64,000 nt of DNA, from the NCBI GenBank assembly GCA_963969595.1, contig OZ018410.1, positions 44,869,413 to 44,933,412 of the forward strand. The letters are read 5' to 3'. Positions 47,991 through 60,800 of this stretch are shown here, one piece after another. The notes below the pieces were generated by a model, which was not told the origin of the DNA, ran no database searches, and worked only from the letters and a program-made list of their open reading frames with translations. The stretch's first letter is position 1. Every line of letters begins with the position of its first letter. The position numbers and the translations under genes were made by a program. This DNA comes from Neckera pumila. Lineage: Eukaryota; Streptophyta; Bryopsida; Hypnales; Neckeraceae.

Positions 47991-50489
47991 GGTAATTCCT
48001 CTAAAAAAGGTCAATAAGTCTAATGTTTTGTGACTAAAGTCACTTATTTTGTATTGTGGATACTCATTTACTTGTATTCTAAGCTTACTTGAGGATATAA
48101 TTAAATAAACCACACTCAATGTCAATTGGTCTCAGTCCAACCCCAATGTTTATGTATAATAGACTCAAATGTATACGGTCCCAATCCTGTATACTATGAT
48201 TGGTTCGTGTCAAATATTCCTGTCAAATCCTCAAGTTTTGTCAATTTGTCTTGGACAATGCATGCACTATCAACTTAATCACATGGCCAATTTATATATT
48301 TGAATTACAAATAAATTTTTAGGTACAAATTCCTTTATTAACTTTACCTCTTTTTGTTCCCTCGTATCTAGGCAGTATTCTATCTATTAGCCTAATTCCG
48401 ATTTAACATGCAAGTATCAAACCAGTTTACTATTATTTCTTTCCATATGCAGAGCACAAAAAAGTTAGAATTCATTCTTGGTTTATTTGTCATATAACCT
48501 TGGCCTTAGCCTTTCAGCTTTAGCTTTTCCACAGTCAATTTGTCAATGGCTTGGTGTAGCTTGTATGAGATCAATTAGACCAAGAAACCCACAGGAACAC
48601 AAGTGGTCAACGGACTTCTTCTATGACCGTGCATTGACTAATGGTTCAGACCATTTGTTCTACTAGCATGGAGACTGCGGCTGTAGTGAGCTCGATAGTC
48701 TAATTTCGGTTTTTTGTGCAGACGATTTGACTCAATCTCGAACAGCTGAAATAACTGTAACTTAGTCTATTTGATAAACTTACTCCTTGTGTTGATGTGT
48801 TCAAATGGACTAGTATTAGAACTCAATTTGTGTTTGTATTAGGCACAAAAAATGCTCATTAGACTTGCATGTTTAATCAACTAAGAATTATTATCAGACT
48901 TAATTCATCAGACGAATGATCTCTTTGATCCTATAATACTTATATAATCTAGTCAATTGGTCTGTATATTTGTGTGTATAACAGTAGTTGCAAAGACCAC
49001 TAGTCAAGTTACAAACTACAATCTAATTCTAACAATTTAACTTCCGCTCATTCTCAATAATCTCTCAGCCTATTTGATTACAAAATGTCAGACAACTCAA
49101 TCCGTGCCCATTCAATCAAAAGCAGTTATGCATTGGACACACAATTCGACCAAGCAACATGTCTGCAAGATTATTCCTAATAATACAGATTTATACTCTT
49201 CCAGTGGACTTATCCATCATGCTGTGAAACATTCACACTTCCACTCGTTAAATAGACAATTCAAATAGTTCTTAACACTATGAAAACCACACAATTCATC
49301 GTACAGACATCCATTTGATTGTTGACTAACGTAAATTCCGCAGTGTCAATGCCTAATTGATCTAAGCACATATTCAATCAAGAATTCATCATACAAATAA
49401 CACCCCAACAATTCGTTACACAATATACACAGTTTCTAATTGATGGCTCAAGCAAGACTAGTAGGACAGATTCAATAATCATTGCAGTCAAATACGTCTG
49501 TTAATCTTCCAACAGCGGGAAGTACTTACACACACAATAATTACTAACACATTGGAATATATAAATTTGAGTGCTGAGCAATTTGAACACACAGACAATT
49601 TGCAACTCCAATTCACAAAAACCACTCACTAGTTGAATTGTTATTTACTATAATTTGATCAATCGCCAAAGCTCAGTATTCATGAGTGCAACAATATTCA
49701 ATTGGATTTACATACACAAGATCATATAATCACAGATGCTCAAATAATTCATCAACTTACAGTTTCCGTAGCCAGGCGGTCTTGAACCCAATCGGCGTGC
49801 GCAGCAACTTGATGCCTGAAGCTCAAGAATGATTATTGGACTCAAACTGTCCACTTGACAAATTCCAAGAACAGCTCTACTCACAGTAGCACACAGTTCA
49901 CTTGGCAATTTGATTCACAAGATTAATTGATTTAATTGATTCAGAAATTGCACTCAAGGCTTTTCAAACACACACATACATTTACTCACACAAATTGATA
50001 TTCACGCATAAACAATTACACAGTTAAATTGACTTTGCAAATTGACACACATATACATTCCAAGAACTTCACCACCTGTGAATTCCTCACAACAAATCCC
50101 ACTTACTCACCAACTGTGAGCTCACAAAAACACAATGGTAATTTTAACATATAGTATATTAATTCGACAAATTGTACAGCTTGAGAGTTTTGAAAACTAG
50201 TCACTGGCTCTTCTTCACGCTGGAGAGAGAAAGAAAGAAAACTAGACATTTGGACTTATAGTCCCAAAAAGACAACTTGAAGGGTGGCATCTATTCACCT
50301 CGAAATACACGACTGTCTACTTGACCACATTCATATCCTAGACTATTAGCCCATTCATATCTATCTTCATGTCTTTTAGACTTCTATCTAGGATTTTTAG
50401 CTATTTGACACACTACATTGGAAAATAGTCTACTTGTTTACTCTATTTATATTCACAAAGCCAAATAGACAGAAAAGTTTAAAAAATAT
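47991..50489. other. No gene recognised; AT-rich and CAATT-rich
   Basis: The stretch is rich in short CAATT/AATTG words and has few coding-like patches. A frame at about 48478-48666 (plus, QSICQWLGVACMRSIRPRN) is open but lacks a recognised family. It could be an old retroelement, but no LTR pair was seen. Confidence 0.3.
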
Positions 50490-51050
50490 AGAACTACACA
50501 AATTTGTTAGATTTGCTTTTGAACTCAATTTTCACAATTTTTCAAAAACAAAAGTTCCACATGGTTAAGTTTGTTTTCTTAAACAATCTTATTGTTGATT
50601 TATTGTGTTTCAATTCCATCTCAAGTGCTATTAACAATTTAGATTTTCATTCTACTTCATACCTACTTCTGCTTAACAATTTTCTAAAGAATGAAAATCA
50701 AACTGTTGTTTTTGGAATTTTTCCCTAGACTCTCAATTCAATTCTTTAGTATAAAAAATTAAGAAAATCAAATCTAAGGTGCAAAAATTTTAAGTTAAAA
50801 AGATTCAAAGTCTTATAATCCAAAATCATACAAGGTACAAAAAAACTTATTCTTTTGACTTTGATTGCAAAGATCTTGCAATCTATATAGTCAAAGTTTA
50901 TGAGATTTCCTCTTTATATTTTTATGTTAGACTGGTGCAAGATTCTATAGTTAGACATGCAATAAAAAAATTTTAAACTTTTATGCTCTTTGCAGTAAAA
51001 ACAAAAATTTTGAGTGTTTTGATAAAGGAAAATATAATCTGTGAGAAACC
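50490..51050. mobile_element. Degraded TTAA subfamily A sequence without termini
   Basis: AAAAGTTCCACATGGTTAAG, CATACCTACTTCTGCTTAAC and TCAAAGTTTATGAGATTTCC parallel the order of sequence in 37540-37990. No TIR or TTAA could be placed. Confidence 0.45.
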
Positions 51051-53100
51051 AAAATCTTAATTTTCTTTTGAGTTTTTAAAATTTTTTGTACTATCTAGGG
51101 AAGTGCATTTTGAACTTTGGGTGTTATAAATTTTACTCCCACATTCAAATTGAAATAAAAAATTTATTCCTAAAATCCTAATGTATTTTTCTATCTTTGT
51201 AAAAAATAAATATGCCAAAAATTGAGATCTTAAAAACTTGCCTAAACTTTTAAGAATCCCACAAGAGGAAGCTTGGAAATTTACGAGGTAAATAAATAAA
51301 ATGGGTTGTAAAAATGTTAAGTCTTTTAAAATGACAAACAATGAATTAATATATTTTGTAAATTACTTTAATTAGTGTGAGACTCCTTTATAACAATTGA
51401 TTGAATTTTGGATGAATGTAGTCTAATTAGTGTGAACATTTGAATGAATGTAAATGAAAATGGACAAAATAGATGAAAGCTAGCTAAATGTAGATGAAAG
51501 TGGCCAAATATTGGATGACAATTAGTATGGAAGTAATGAAGACCAAATTTTATTGATTATATACTCCATAAAATATTGTAACATTCTATATTAGTTTTCG
51601 TCTCTAAATTCTTTTAATTTCCAAACTAATAGAAATTAATATATCATTATAGAGTGCACTAATAAAAATCAACTTGAATAGTCTTTGTAGCATTTTATTT
51701 GCTAATTTTAGAATTATAATAAGTTGAACCACTTATTAATTGTATATATTATAGAAAGTGAACTCAAACTAAATAAAGACATAAAAAAAATATTATTTCC
51801 AAGTATTTGATTACCATGTGGTCCAATATCATTTTGAGCTCAATATAGGCTATTAAATTATGTTTGAGTACATTATTTAATGAGATTGTGTATTTTTTTG
51901 TTGTGTTTGTCAATAAATCTTAATTATCTTAGTCATAAAATTGTCATTGTTATAATTTTAATTACAATAAATAAATTGTTAAAAATTACAAAAAAGAATC
52001 AATTAATTTTAGTTTTTTGCAAGGAGTGAGGGACAAACACTAATGAAGAATAGTGTAAAAAGATTTCAATGAACAAATTTATTACTAACATCTAAACACT
52101 TGTAGCAATGACCTTCAAGCTAAATTACAACTACTAAGCTACATATAGCCTTTATTATATAATAGATCGATAGAATTTTGATATTTTACATAGATATATT
52201 TTCTATACATGTTCTTGCTTCCATTATTTTGGGTGGAAATGTGGAATAAAATTATATCAATAATAATGAATACTAGAATAATCTGAGGCTCTTACAAATA
52301 AAGATTAGGAAAATTTTCAGCCCTCAATAAAGCTGTGAGTCTTGCACCCTGTGGTGCAATTATGGGAAAAAAAATTGGAAATTTGAAATCTAACATGGCA
52401 CTAGTGGTGCCATGTTAGTACCAGGTTAGATTGAAAAAATTCTAAATTTTATTTTTATTTTTAATTTTTTTAAAATTATATATATATATTCTATAATTGC
52501 ATCTCGTAGATGCTGAAAATAAAAAACTGACAGCCTCTCTGAGGACTAAAATTTTTTCTAACGAAAGATTAGAATGAAAAATAGTATTTGATGGCTTCCA
52601 TTTAGATATATTTTTCAAATAAGAGAACACAAATGAATAACACCCACTATTAGAAAATTGTCATTTTTGTTGAAGAAACTTGCTATTGTTGTAGTTCATT
52701 TTTTGGATTTTTTTCCAAAAATTAAATGGTAAAGAAACAAGATTTTGTTGACCTTCATTTTCTTAGCCTAAACTCAAGTACTAAAATTGATTCCTTGGAA
52801 AATATAATTTGACTTGGCCTAATTCCATTTAGGATTAAATTTATTCTTTTGGCATATATAGAATTTATGCATTCAAGTTTTGGATGAAGGGACCTTACAA
52901 GAATAACAAAAGGTTGCCCTGGTAAGGATGTCAAGGCTTAAGAGTGTGGCTGCTATAAATAATTTTTCAAGGAAACTATAGAATTGAATAATGCACCTTC
53001 AACTTCATAAGATTTGGTTGACTATCCACTGAAAATGGACTGTCTTAGCCTTTTTGTCTCCCTGCGTCTGAAAATTGAGAGCCGTTGATTTTTTTTTTTT
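51051..53100. other. No gene recognised; very AT-rich
   Basis: This includes a hairpin at about 52390-52418 with arms CTAACATGGCAC and GTGCCATGTTAG. Otherwise it is low-complexity and has no conserved frames. Confidence 0.35.
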
Positions 53101-53140
53101 AATTCCTCCCCCCCTCCCCCCCCCCCCCCCCCCCCCCCCC
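53091..53140. repeat. Homopolymer block: T run followed by 25-bp C run
   Basis: About ten T, a short C-rich spacer, then 25 uninterrupted C at 53116-53140. A degenerate GATATGGATACA-type simple repeat follows from about 53165 to 53310. Confidence 0.85.
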
Positions 53141-53164
53141 TTTAATGTCGTTGATCTTGAAAAA

Positions 53165-53310
53165 TAACTTTGGATATGGATACAATATAGATACAATACA
53201 TATATGATACAAATATGATATAGATATGGTATAGGCATAGTATAAATATGGATACAATATGGATATGGGATACAGATGTATGGGATATAGATATACGAGA
53301 TATATCCCAT
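53165..53310. repeat. Degenerate 'GATATGGATACA' simple repeat
   Basis: Variants of GATACAATAT and GATATGGGATACAG are repeated without strict periodicity. It probably arose by slippage. Confidence 0.65.
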
Positions 53311-53453
53311 ATCAAATGTCATCCCCACTTCCACCTGAAAGTTACAAAGAGGTGGGATGGGGTGGGTGGTTTACCAAAAATAATATTTTAATTTAAATTA
53401 TTTTTGATTTCACTAGGGGTGTAAGAAATATTTGAATTTAATTTAAATTGTTT

Positions 53454-53520
53454 TTTGAGTACGTAGTGAAGAGAGTGTCTTGTTGAGCTCAGAGGACACT
53501 CTCTTTACTATGAACTCAAA
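53454..53520. repeat. Compact 67-nt hairpin
   Basis: The 5' arm TTTGAGTACGTAGTGAAGAG then AGTGTC pairs with GACACTCTCTTTACTATGAA then CTCAAA. 23 of 26 positions are complementary and two of the mismatches would be G:U in RNA. The loop is 15 nt. It could be a small foldback element or a short-hairpin RNA precursor. Confidence 0.55.
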
Positions 53521-53666
53521 TCAGACTCAAAGTTGACATCCTTGGTGAGAGGACCAGGGTTGCTAGCATGTGAGTTTGTGAGTAAAGGTTTTTTTTTTAG
53601 AAAAAAAAGATTAGGGACCTATGACCATGGATGAAGGTAATTCTATTTTTTCAATAATTTTAGTAT

Positions 53667-53964
53667 CATTAGATGATATTTGGGGGTCTTGGAGGGCCAT
53701 TTCAGGCCCGTTCCCTGATCTGCCCATATTCAATGAATCCCGATACGGGGGTGTCAAGACTTTTTTTTTCAAAAAAAAAAAAAAAAAAAAAATTTTACCA
53801 TAAGCAAAAAAAAAAGTTTTTTTTTTTTTTTTTTTTTCAAAAAATGACGTGGCAGTTGCTGTGCCATGTTAGCTAGTTGCTACTACTGCGTTCCCGCAAT
53901 CTGGGAGCGCAACAGACAACATGGGAACTTGGAGCCCTCCAAGACCCTCGAATCTCATCTAATG
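53667..53964. mobile_element. Foldback MITE, CATTAGAGGAG family, copy 4 (298 bp)
   Basis: The ends are ATCATTAGATGA and TCATCTAATGAT. Subterminal GGAGGGCCATTTCAGGCCCG and the core ATGACGTGGCAGTTGCTGTG match the other copies. The middle is made of long A and T runs. Confidence 0.75.
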
Positions 53965-54832
53965 ATTTCTCCAAATTTTTATTAACTTACAAATTTATTT
54001 TAGGGATCTTCATGGCAGCAATATATTGCACTCATATTTCATAGAATTCAAGCAATGGAAAAGTGTGATGAGGAAAGATGGGTGGTTGTTGTTTGATTTG
54101 GTGTCTCAATAAGCGTGTCACATGTATGATTTATGGGTTTTAGGAGTAAGGGTTTTAAGTTGAATATCATACAAAGTGTAAATAGTATTTATGAAATTTT
54201 TTGGTTTAGGGTAAGAACTTTATTAAGAAGACATCTTTGTATTATTGGGGACAAGCAATTGCTATTAACGATTATTTCTGGACTCTTCAAGATAAATATA
54301 TGGACTGGCAAAATATTTCATTTTAATACGTACGGACTTTGTTTAGAACATGAATATATAAAAATGGTTTATAGTAACAAATATAAGAATAAATGAAAAC
54401 ATTTATTACGTACACATGAATTCTTTTTTGCCAACATCATTGTATTTCATATAATTATAGACTCTTACTAAGTGAAAATGAGGTCCAGTCTTTGTTGGTC
54501 ATTTTGAAGTGGATTCATTTCTTTTTTACATTATTTTATTCCATTGTATACAACATTTGAAGTTCTAAGTGGACACATTGTTTCCAAAAAAAAGAAAAAG
54601 ACTATAAAGCTCAACCACTTATGATTGTTATGAAAGTTATGTTTAGTAGGTTCATGTAGTTATATGAAAGCTCTCTGCTTTGAATAAACTACTAACAATC
54701 GTGAGACACCAACTATCGTGCATCCACTTGCAAAAAAAGATGCCCAAGATGTAGCCATAAAACACAAAAATCCAATCATAATGAAATCAAAACAAAATAG
54801 TTTGGCTCACAAGATATATCAATCTTACGAAT

Positions 54833-57800
54833 CTAAGTTGTAGTGGATTTGGCTACGGAATCCTCTGTCATAGATGAATCAGAAGTCTCTTTACCCTCGG
54901 ATGCTGACCTATCAATAAACTCTAAAACATTTAAAGCAAATGTATGTTTACAGGATTTAGGTTTAGAGCAACCAAATTCAACATATTGCGATGCCATATG
55001 CTCAGCATCTACAGGAAGCTCAAATGGCTTCTCTAGGCTTAGAAGAAGACTTCGAATCTTCATCAATGCATGTGACTGTATCATTGCTTGACGGCTGCAA
55101 AAACAAATAAAACAATATTAGAATCATACAATATGAAAAGAATTGTGTTCACAAACAACTAAAAATGTTGAAACTTACTTACAAGGTCTATCTTTCCGAA
55201 CAAACTTCCGTGTCACCACAGTCATGGCGTCCAGATCTTGAGAGGCCACAGTCGGTGGTGGCGGGTCGTTCACTTCCTCCGCCACTGAGGTCGAAATATT
55301 CTTCTTCATGGGTAGGAGGACAGCATCAAAGATATCCTTCTGCTCTTCCAGAGCTACAATGTGGCGCCCGATGCTACAACATATTGTAATAGATGCACCT
55401 GCAATGAGCAATGTAAAATTCATTAGTTTCATGATTCATTACAAGAATGAAGATTTAAATACTTAAACTTCAAATTCGGAACTTACCTGTAGATGTTGTG
55501 CAATCCAAAACCAAATCTCCTTCTTCCGTTGTACCTTCAATGAGGAACTGTAGAAATCTAGCGTCCTTTTCACGAGCCCACCGCCACAGAATTCCTGTTG
55601 CCTCGTTGATCAACTAGGTGTCCTCCGTGGTGTAATTTAATAACATGTCATGCCATACAAGGTCCACTCTCCCCTTCACCATCGCCTCAGTGCGCTTGAA
55701 AGAGAACTTTGATTTCCCTTTTTGTCCAAAATCCTTCACTAACATGGTAATAGTGAACTTCAAGTCTGCAAGCATTGGAAACAAATACACATTAAAAACA
55801 AATAAAATCATTTATAGGGCCAGTTGATACTCAAATCATTTTGATTTCAGAAGTGCTTACCGTCGACGTCTTGTCGATGGCGGAGGTTAAGTCCATACAG
55901 TTCATACCCAACCACTCGGCCTTCTCTACAAACTTAGGATACGCCTCATACAATCCAGCAATGTCGCCCTTCAAAGCGGCGCATCGTGAATGAAACAAAA
56001 TCATGCAGCCATGGTCCTGCAAATGCTTCTTTGCAAAGGAAAAAGCACCGTTGAGCACCTCCAGCTCAGGGTCGGAGTTCCACAATGGCACCGAACTCAT
56101 TGGAGTAGACACCTCCGGAATTGGCAAATTTTCCTGGCAGTCAAAGATAATTAAGTCCACTCCTAGATGTCGGCTTACAACTCCATCATACGTGCAAGCC
56201 TTCCCTACCGCCATCTGCAAATGAAGAATTTGAAAGTGAATCAACTCTTATTATAGAATCATGTCATTTAATGAATCAATGATAATATATATTTGCCAAT
56301 TCCAAAGAATAAAAGCTTACCTTCTTCAAGAAATCCATAACCTCAATGTAGCGATTCGGAGCATCAAGAGTCATGTCATCTTTGATGTCGATGATTGATG
56401 CGTTCAGTGTCAATTCCTCCAAAGTGACATCATCATCATCAGTAAGGCATACTACTTGAGTGCTTTGTGTAACCATCTCTTCTGTGAGCTTTGGAAGCAC
56501 TGCCTTCCTCTTCATTCCACTTTGAGCCCTAACTTGCATTTGTGAATTTTGGTCAACCGTGGAAGACGCTGGAACTTGGCCGCTACCTTCAACCTTCTTT
56601 TTACCTTTGGCTTTCCCCTTCCCCTCCTTCTCTGCTTCCTTTTCTTTCTCAGCCAGCTTGATCAAGCGCTCCGATTCTTTCTTCTCCTTGTTTGCTCAAG
56701 TCTCTTGTTCTTTTGCCTCCTTCTTCTTGTCAGCTACCGTCCTCCTCGCAATAGCCCTTCTCTTCTGCGTGTCAGTGAGCTCAGCGAACTCTAGAACGTC
56801 CAAATCAATAATACCTAGTCCTTCCAAGGATTGACGCAACGCTATCTCAGATGGATGGGTGAATGTCATAGGACAATTGAGGTACCACCCTCCACTAGCC
56901 AAGTGCACTGTTGTGAAGGTCCGAAGCTGTAAGGGGGGTATACATACACTGGTCAAGGCTCTTATCAAGACAGTTGGACAAGAACAAAGGAAGATCCTCT
57001 CGAGCAATGACATTCTTCGGAAAAAGCTCAAGTTTGAAGTAGCTGCATTAAATACATGAGAATTCATAAGTGATAACATCTCAACTATGAAAAAGGACAT
57101 TCAAACTTTAGAATTCCTACAAATGATGACTAATATCTCAGAGCTCATCAGACATTTGATGAAATTGCATAATCAATATCAAAAGCATTATTGTCCAAAT
57201 TCATTTGTGAAGAACCAAATACGGAAGAAATTATAAAAAACGTAATGACAAAACCAAAAGTCGGGGCACCAACGGGGGTAGTTGGAAGACCTCACGCAAC
57301 CCCAACTTTTGGTTCTGTCACTTCATTCTTCATAGTTCTCCTCTTGAAAATAAAAAAGGCATACATTTTTGGTTAAAATACCAATGCTAGGGAATTGCAC
57401 CCTGCGGTGGACCAAAGTTGGCAATACAAGTAAGAAAACTACCCTTCAAAATTAATTCTATTTCTTGCATGTAACTTCTAAAGTAATATAATTATTTTCT
57501 ATAATCTCTTCATAGTGTGCTCAAAAAAAGATGAAGAAAATCAATTGAAATTCTTTTGTAAATTTCTTTAGAACAACTTTAAAAATGGCGTAATTTTTTC
57601 ATATATTTCTATAAATTGTAGAGCTTAGTATACTTATAATTAAATCAATTGCAAGTTAGGTCATCCAAGAAAACCCTATTGCATTTATTGAGTGAAGGTT
57701 GGTTTGTCTAAAGTTTATTTTAAATATGTCTAATGTAGTCCAAATAATCTAGAATATTTCTCATTAAGATAATGACATTTGAATAATTCATCTTTATAAA

Positions 57801-60800
57801 TTTAGGGATATAACTAACTCTATTTCAAATTTAACTTCTTCTTTTGTGAAATATTTGAATTTCAAATTGATCAATGCATGTTTATGTTTAATGCTACAGA
57901 CTATGATAATATGTAAGAACACACTTCAAAATCCTTTATAATTGCGTATAAAGGATTAAACAAAAAAAATTCTATTTTTTTACAATTCATTAAGCATAAT
58001 ACAGTAGTACGTGTTTGTTTTTGTATTTCTTGACTTGAATCTTTTAGAAACTCTTCAAATGTCAAGAAAACCAAGGAACCTACAGATTGTAAATTTTTGT
58101 AGTAGAAAACCAATGAGTGCAATTGTCCAGCTTCCAAATTACTGAAAATAGAAGACATTGCTAAAATTCACAAACTTACCGAAAAATAACCCTTTGAACG
58201 GCCTCATCAGATCCTTCATAGAGCAGAAATGAATTGGACTTCTTGAACAAGTTTTGGCCTTTCAAATAAGGACCAAATCCATGATCCCAAATCTTCCTCC
58301 TCCATCCTTTGATGTACTCCGAAAGATACTCAGGCTCAAGCAAGGTTGCCATGTCAATGGTGAGGCTATCCTTCTTCACCACATTGTCAAAGTACTCAAT
58401 AGCCGTGTCCTCAATTTGTAGGATAGCCCGCCAAATTCTCATTTAAGTGCTTTGAAGACAAATTGTAACTAAGATTCTTGAAATCCACCAACATCTAAAT
58501 GTTTCACTTCACATGCACAAAATTCAGAAAGAAACATATCCCAACCCACCAAATGCACTTGTTGAAGAAGGGCCCGAAATTTTCTTCAGTGCATGGCTTT
58601 ACTAGAAATTGTCTTGCCTCTTGAGAGGGTATAGATGAATTCCACCACTTTAGAAACGTCGTTTTGTGCAACGGTGAGGTATTGCAAGTTGCAACCATTT
58701 GCAATTTTTTGAGAGTCATCTCAGGGATTTTGTTTGATGTCTAGTGCTTTTCAGCTTGCAAAATGCAAATGGAATAAATTACTAACAAATGTTAAATGCA
58801 AAAAATACAAGCACAAAAAAATTAATGAATTCTGAAAGACATCCACCTCTTCAAGAAATCCTTGTCCATGTGCCGGGTTTGCAACAGCCAACAATTTCCC
58901 TGTCTTCGAGTACAATTTTGTGGTTTGTGCTTTCGCTCTAATCCTCATGGCGTTTGCTACCCCATCCTCATGCTTGTCTTCAAAAGCTATCATTGCATTA
59001 TATTTGCAAACGGCAAAATCCACAGCCTGTGATATCTCTTGCTGCAAGAGTTCCAAAATACTTGAATTACAAAACTATATCGTATCCAAAGATATCAAAT
59101 TTAAAATAATAAAAATAAATAAAAATAAACTTAAAATAAGTCATGTATAAAGAAAATTACCCGAAACAGAAATGTCGTAAACACTTCTTGAGGCATAGAG
59201 TAATATGTCTTCTTCCCTTGATGGGCAATACATCGTCTCTTCTCTGATGGTCTTAAAATCTCCTCAAAACGTTCGAACGGTGAGAGTTCGTATTTCTGCA
59301 CTCAATACAAGGTGTGAACCAAATTGGTCTTTACGTGAGAGTCCTCTGTAGATTTGCAATTCACAAAATTATGAGTTAATAGATGTCCAACATTTTTACA
59401 GATTTGAGCACAAAAATTATTAATCACAAAACACAGAAAGAAATTAAATTTTTGAGTTTCAATAAAATACTTACTTGTTGATGTCATGCATCATTTGCAT
59501 GACTAACTCCACTCTGCCCTTTGTATCCAAAACGATGCAATCCACCGCATTGTGAAATTTGGGATCTTCTGAATACTTTTTGTTAATGAGGTTCATCCAC
59601 GCAATTCGACGGTGATTTCCGTCACAAACGAAGAACTTCAAGTTCTTCATGAACTGGAGTTCTGGCACCAACTCCAAGTGGTCGTTGAATTCATCATTTA
59701 GTTTCTTCCAGAAAGAATCCCAATTATTGATCTCTTCATCCGTGAATTTGGATGTATGTCCGCCCTTGTTTGTAGTGGAAACGTAAAAAATAGCCGCTCC
59801 TTCCCGATATCCATGAGCAAACTCATTCTCTAGTTTCACAATGTCCGACACCAAGGTTGGCCTTACCATTGGCATTGCCACTAATTGTATCAGTAGAATG
59901 CGTAGTCGTGAATGTTTCTGAGGCACCATCCTCAAACTTGCAATGGTGGCCACGGAGTCCACCTTCTGTAGTCACCTAAGTTCATCTTCGAGCAACTCCT
60001 TTTCTTCTTCTTGATCATTAATATCTTCCATTAGGAAATCTCCTTCCTCATTGACACCTATTTCTGGTTGCAAAGTCTTATCTGTCCCTGATGTTACAAC
60101 TGGTGGATCACCTTGGGCTAGGGCAAGGGGAGACTCATCCATCTGCAATAGCAAGCACTGTACTTAAAACCTTGAAGATAGTTTATTAGAAATAAAAAAA
60201 ATTCAATAGCACTTGATGACGTGCACATGAATGAAACACTTTACTTCAATAGATGCAATGGATCAAAAAAATGCTTGCATTTGACAAATATCGGATATTA
60301 GTCAAAACCACATCTATGATCTACAAGTACAATTAATGCCTCAAAATAATGGTAGCCATTCCATTCAAATGGAATGAATGCTACATTCTGAGTTTGAGCT
60401 CAAGTGAATGAACACAACTTCCTGCCTACCCACAATTCCACTAGAAGCACAATCACAGTATTCCTCCATTTGAGGACTACAAATTGAGACAGAAGATAGT
60501 GTCTCAGAACTGTACTCGGTGTCTGAACTCTCAGACAAAAACACTAGTTGCCTGAGCTTCCTTTTCTTCTGGCAACTAAACCTACTCAGATGTGGTTGTT
60601 CCACATAGTCACAGGCCCGGTCACTTGCATCTAGAATATCCCCCAAACTTACCACGCCTGGGATTTCTACGGGCACTAATTCACTTGAAACGTCGATAAT
60701 TGCTTCTCTTGGACTCCTTGGCTCAGAAGGGCCTTCCACATCTAAAATAGGGATTGTTGCGTTTGCCACAGGCAATGAAGGAATTTGCCCACTTTGATCA

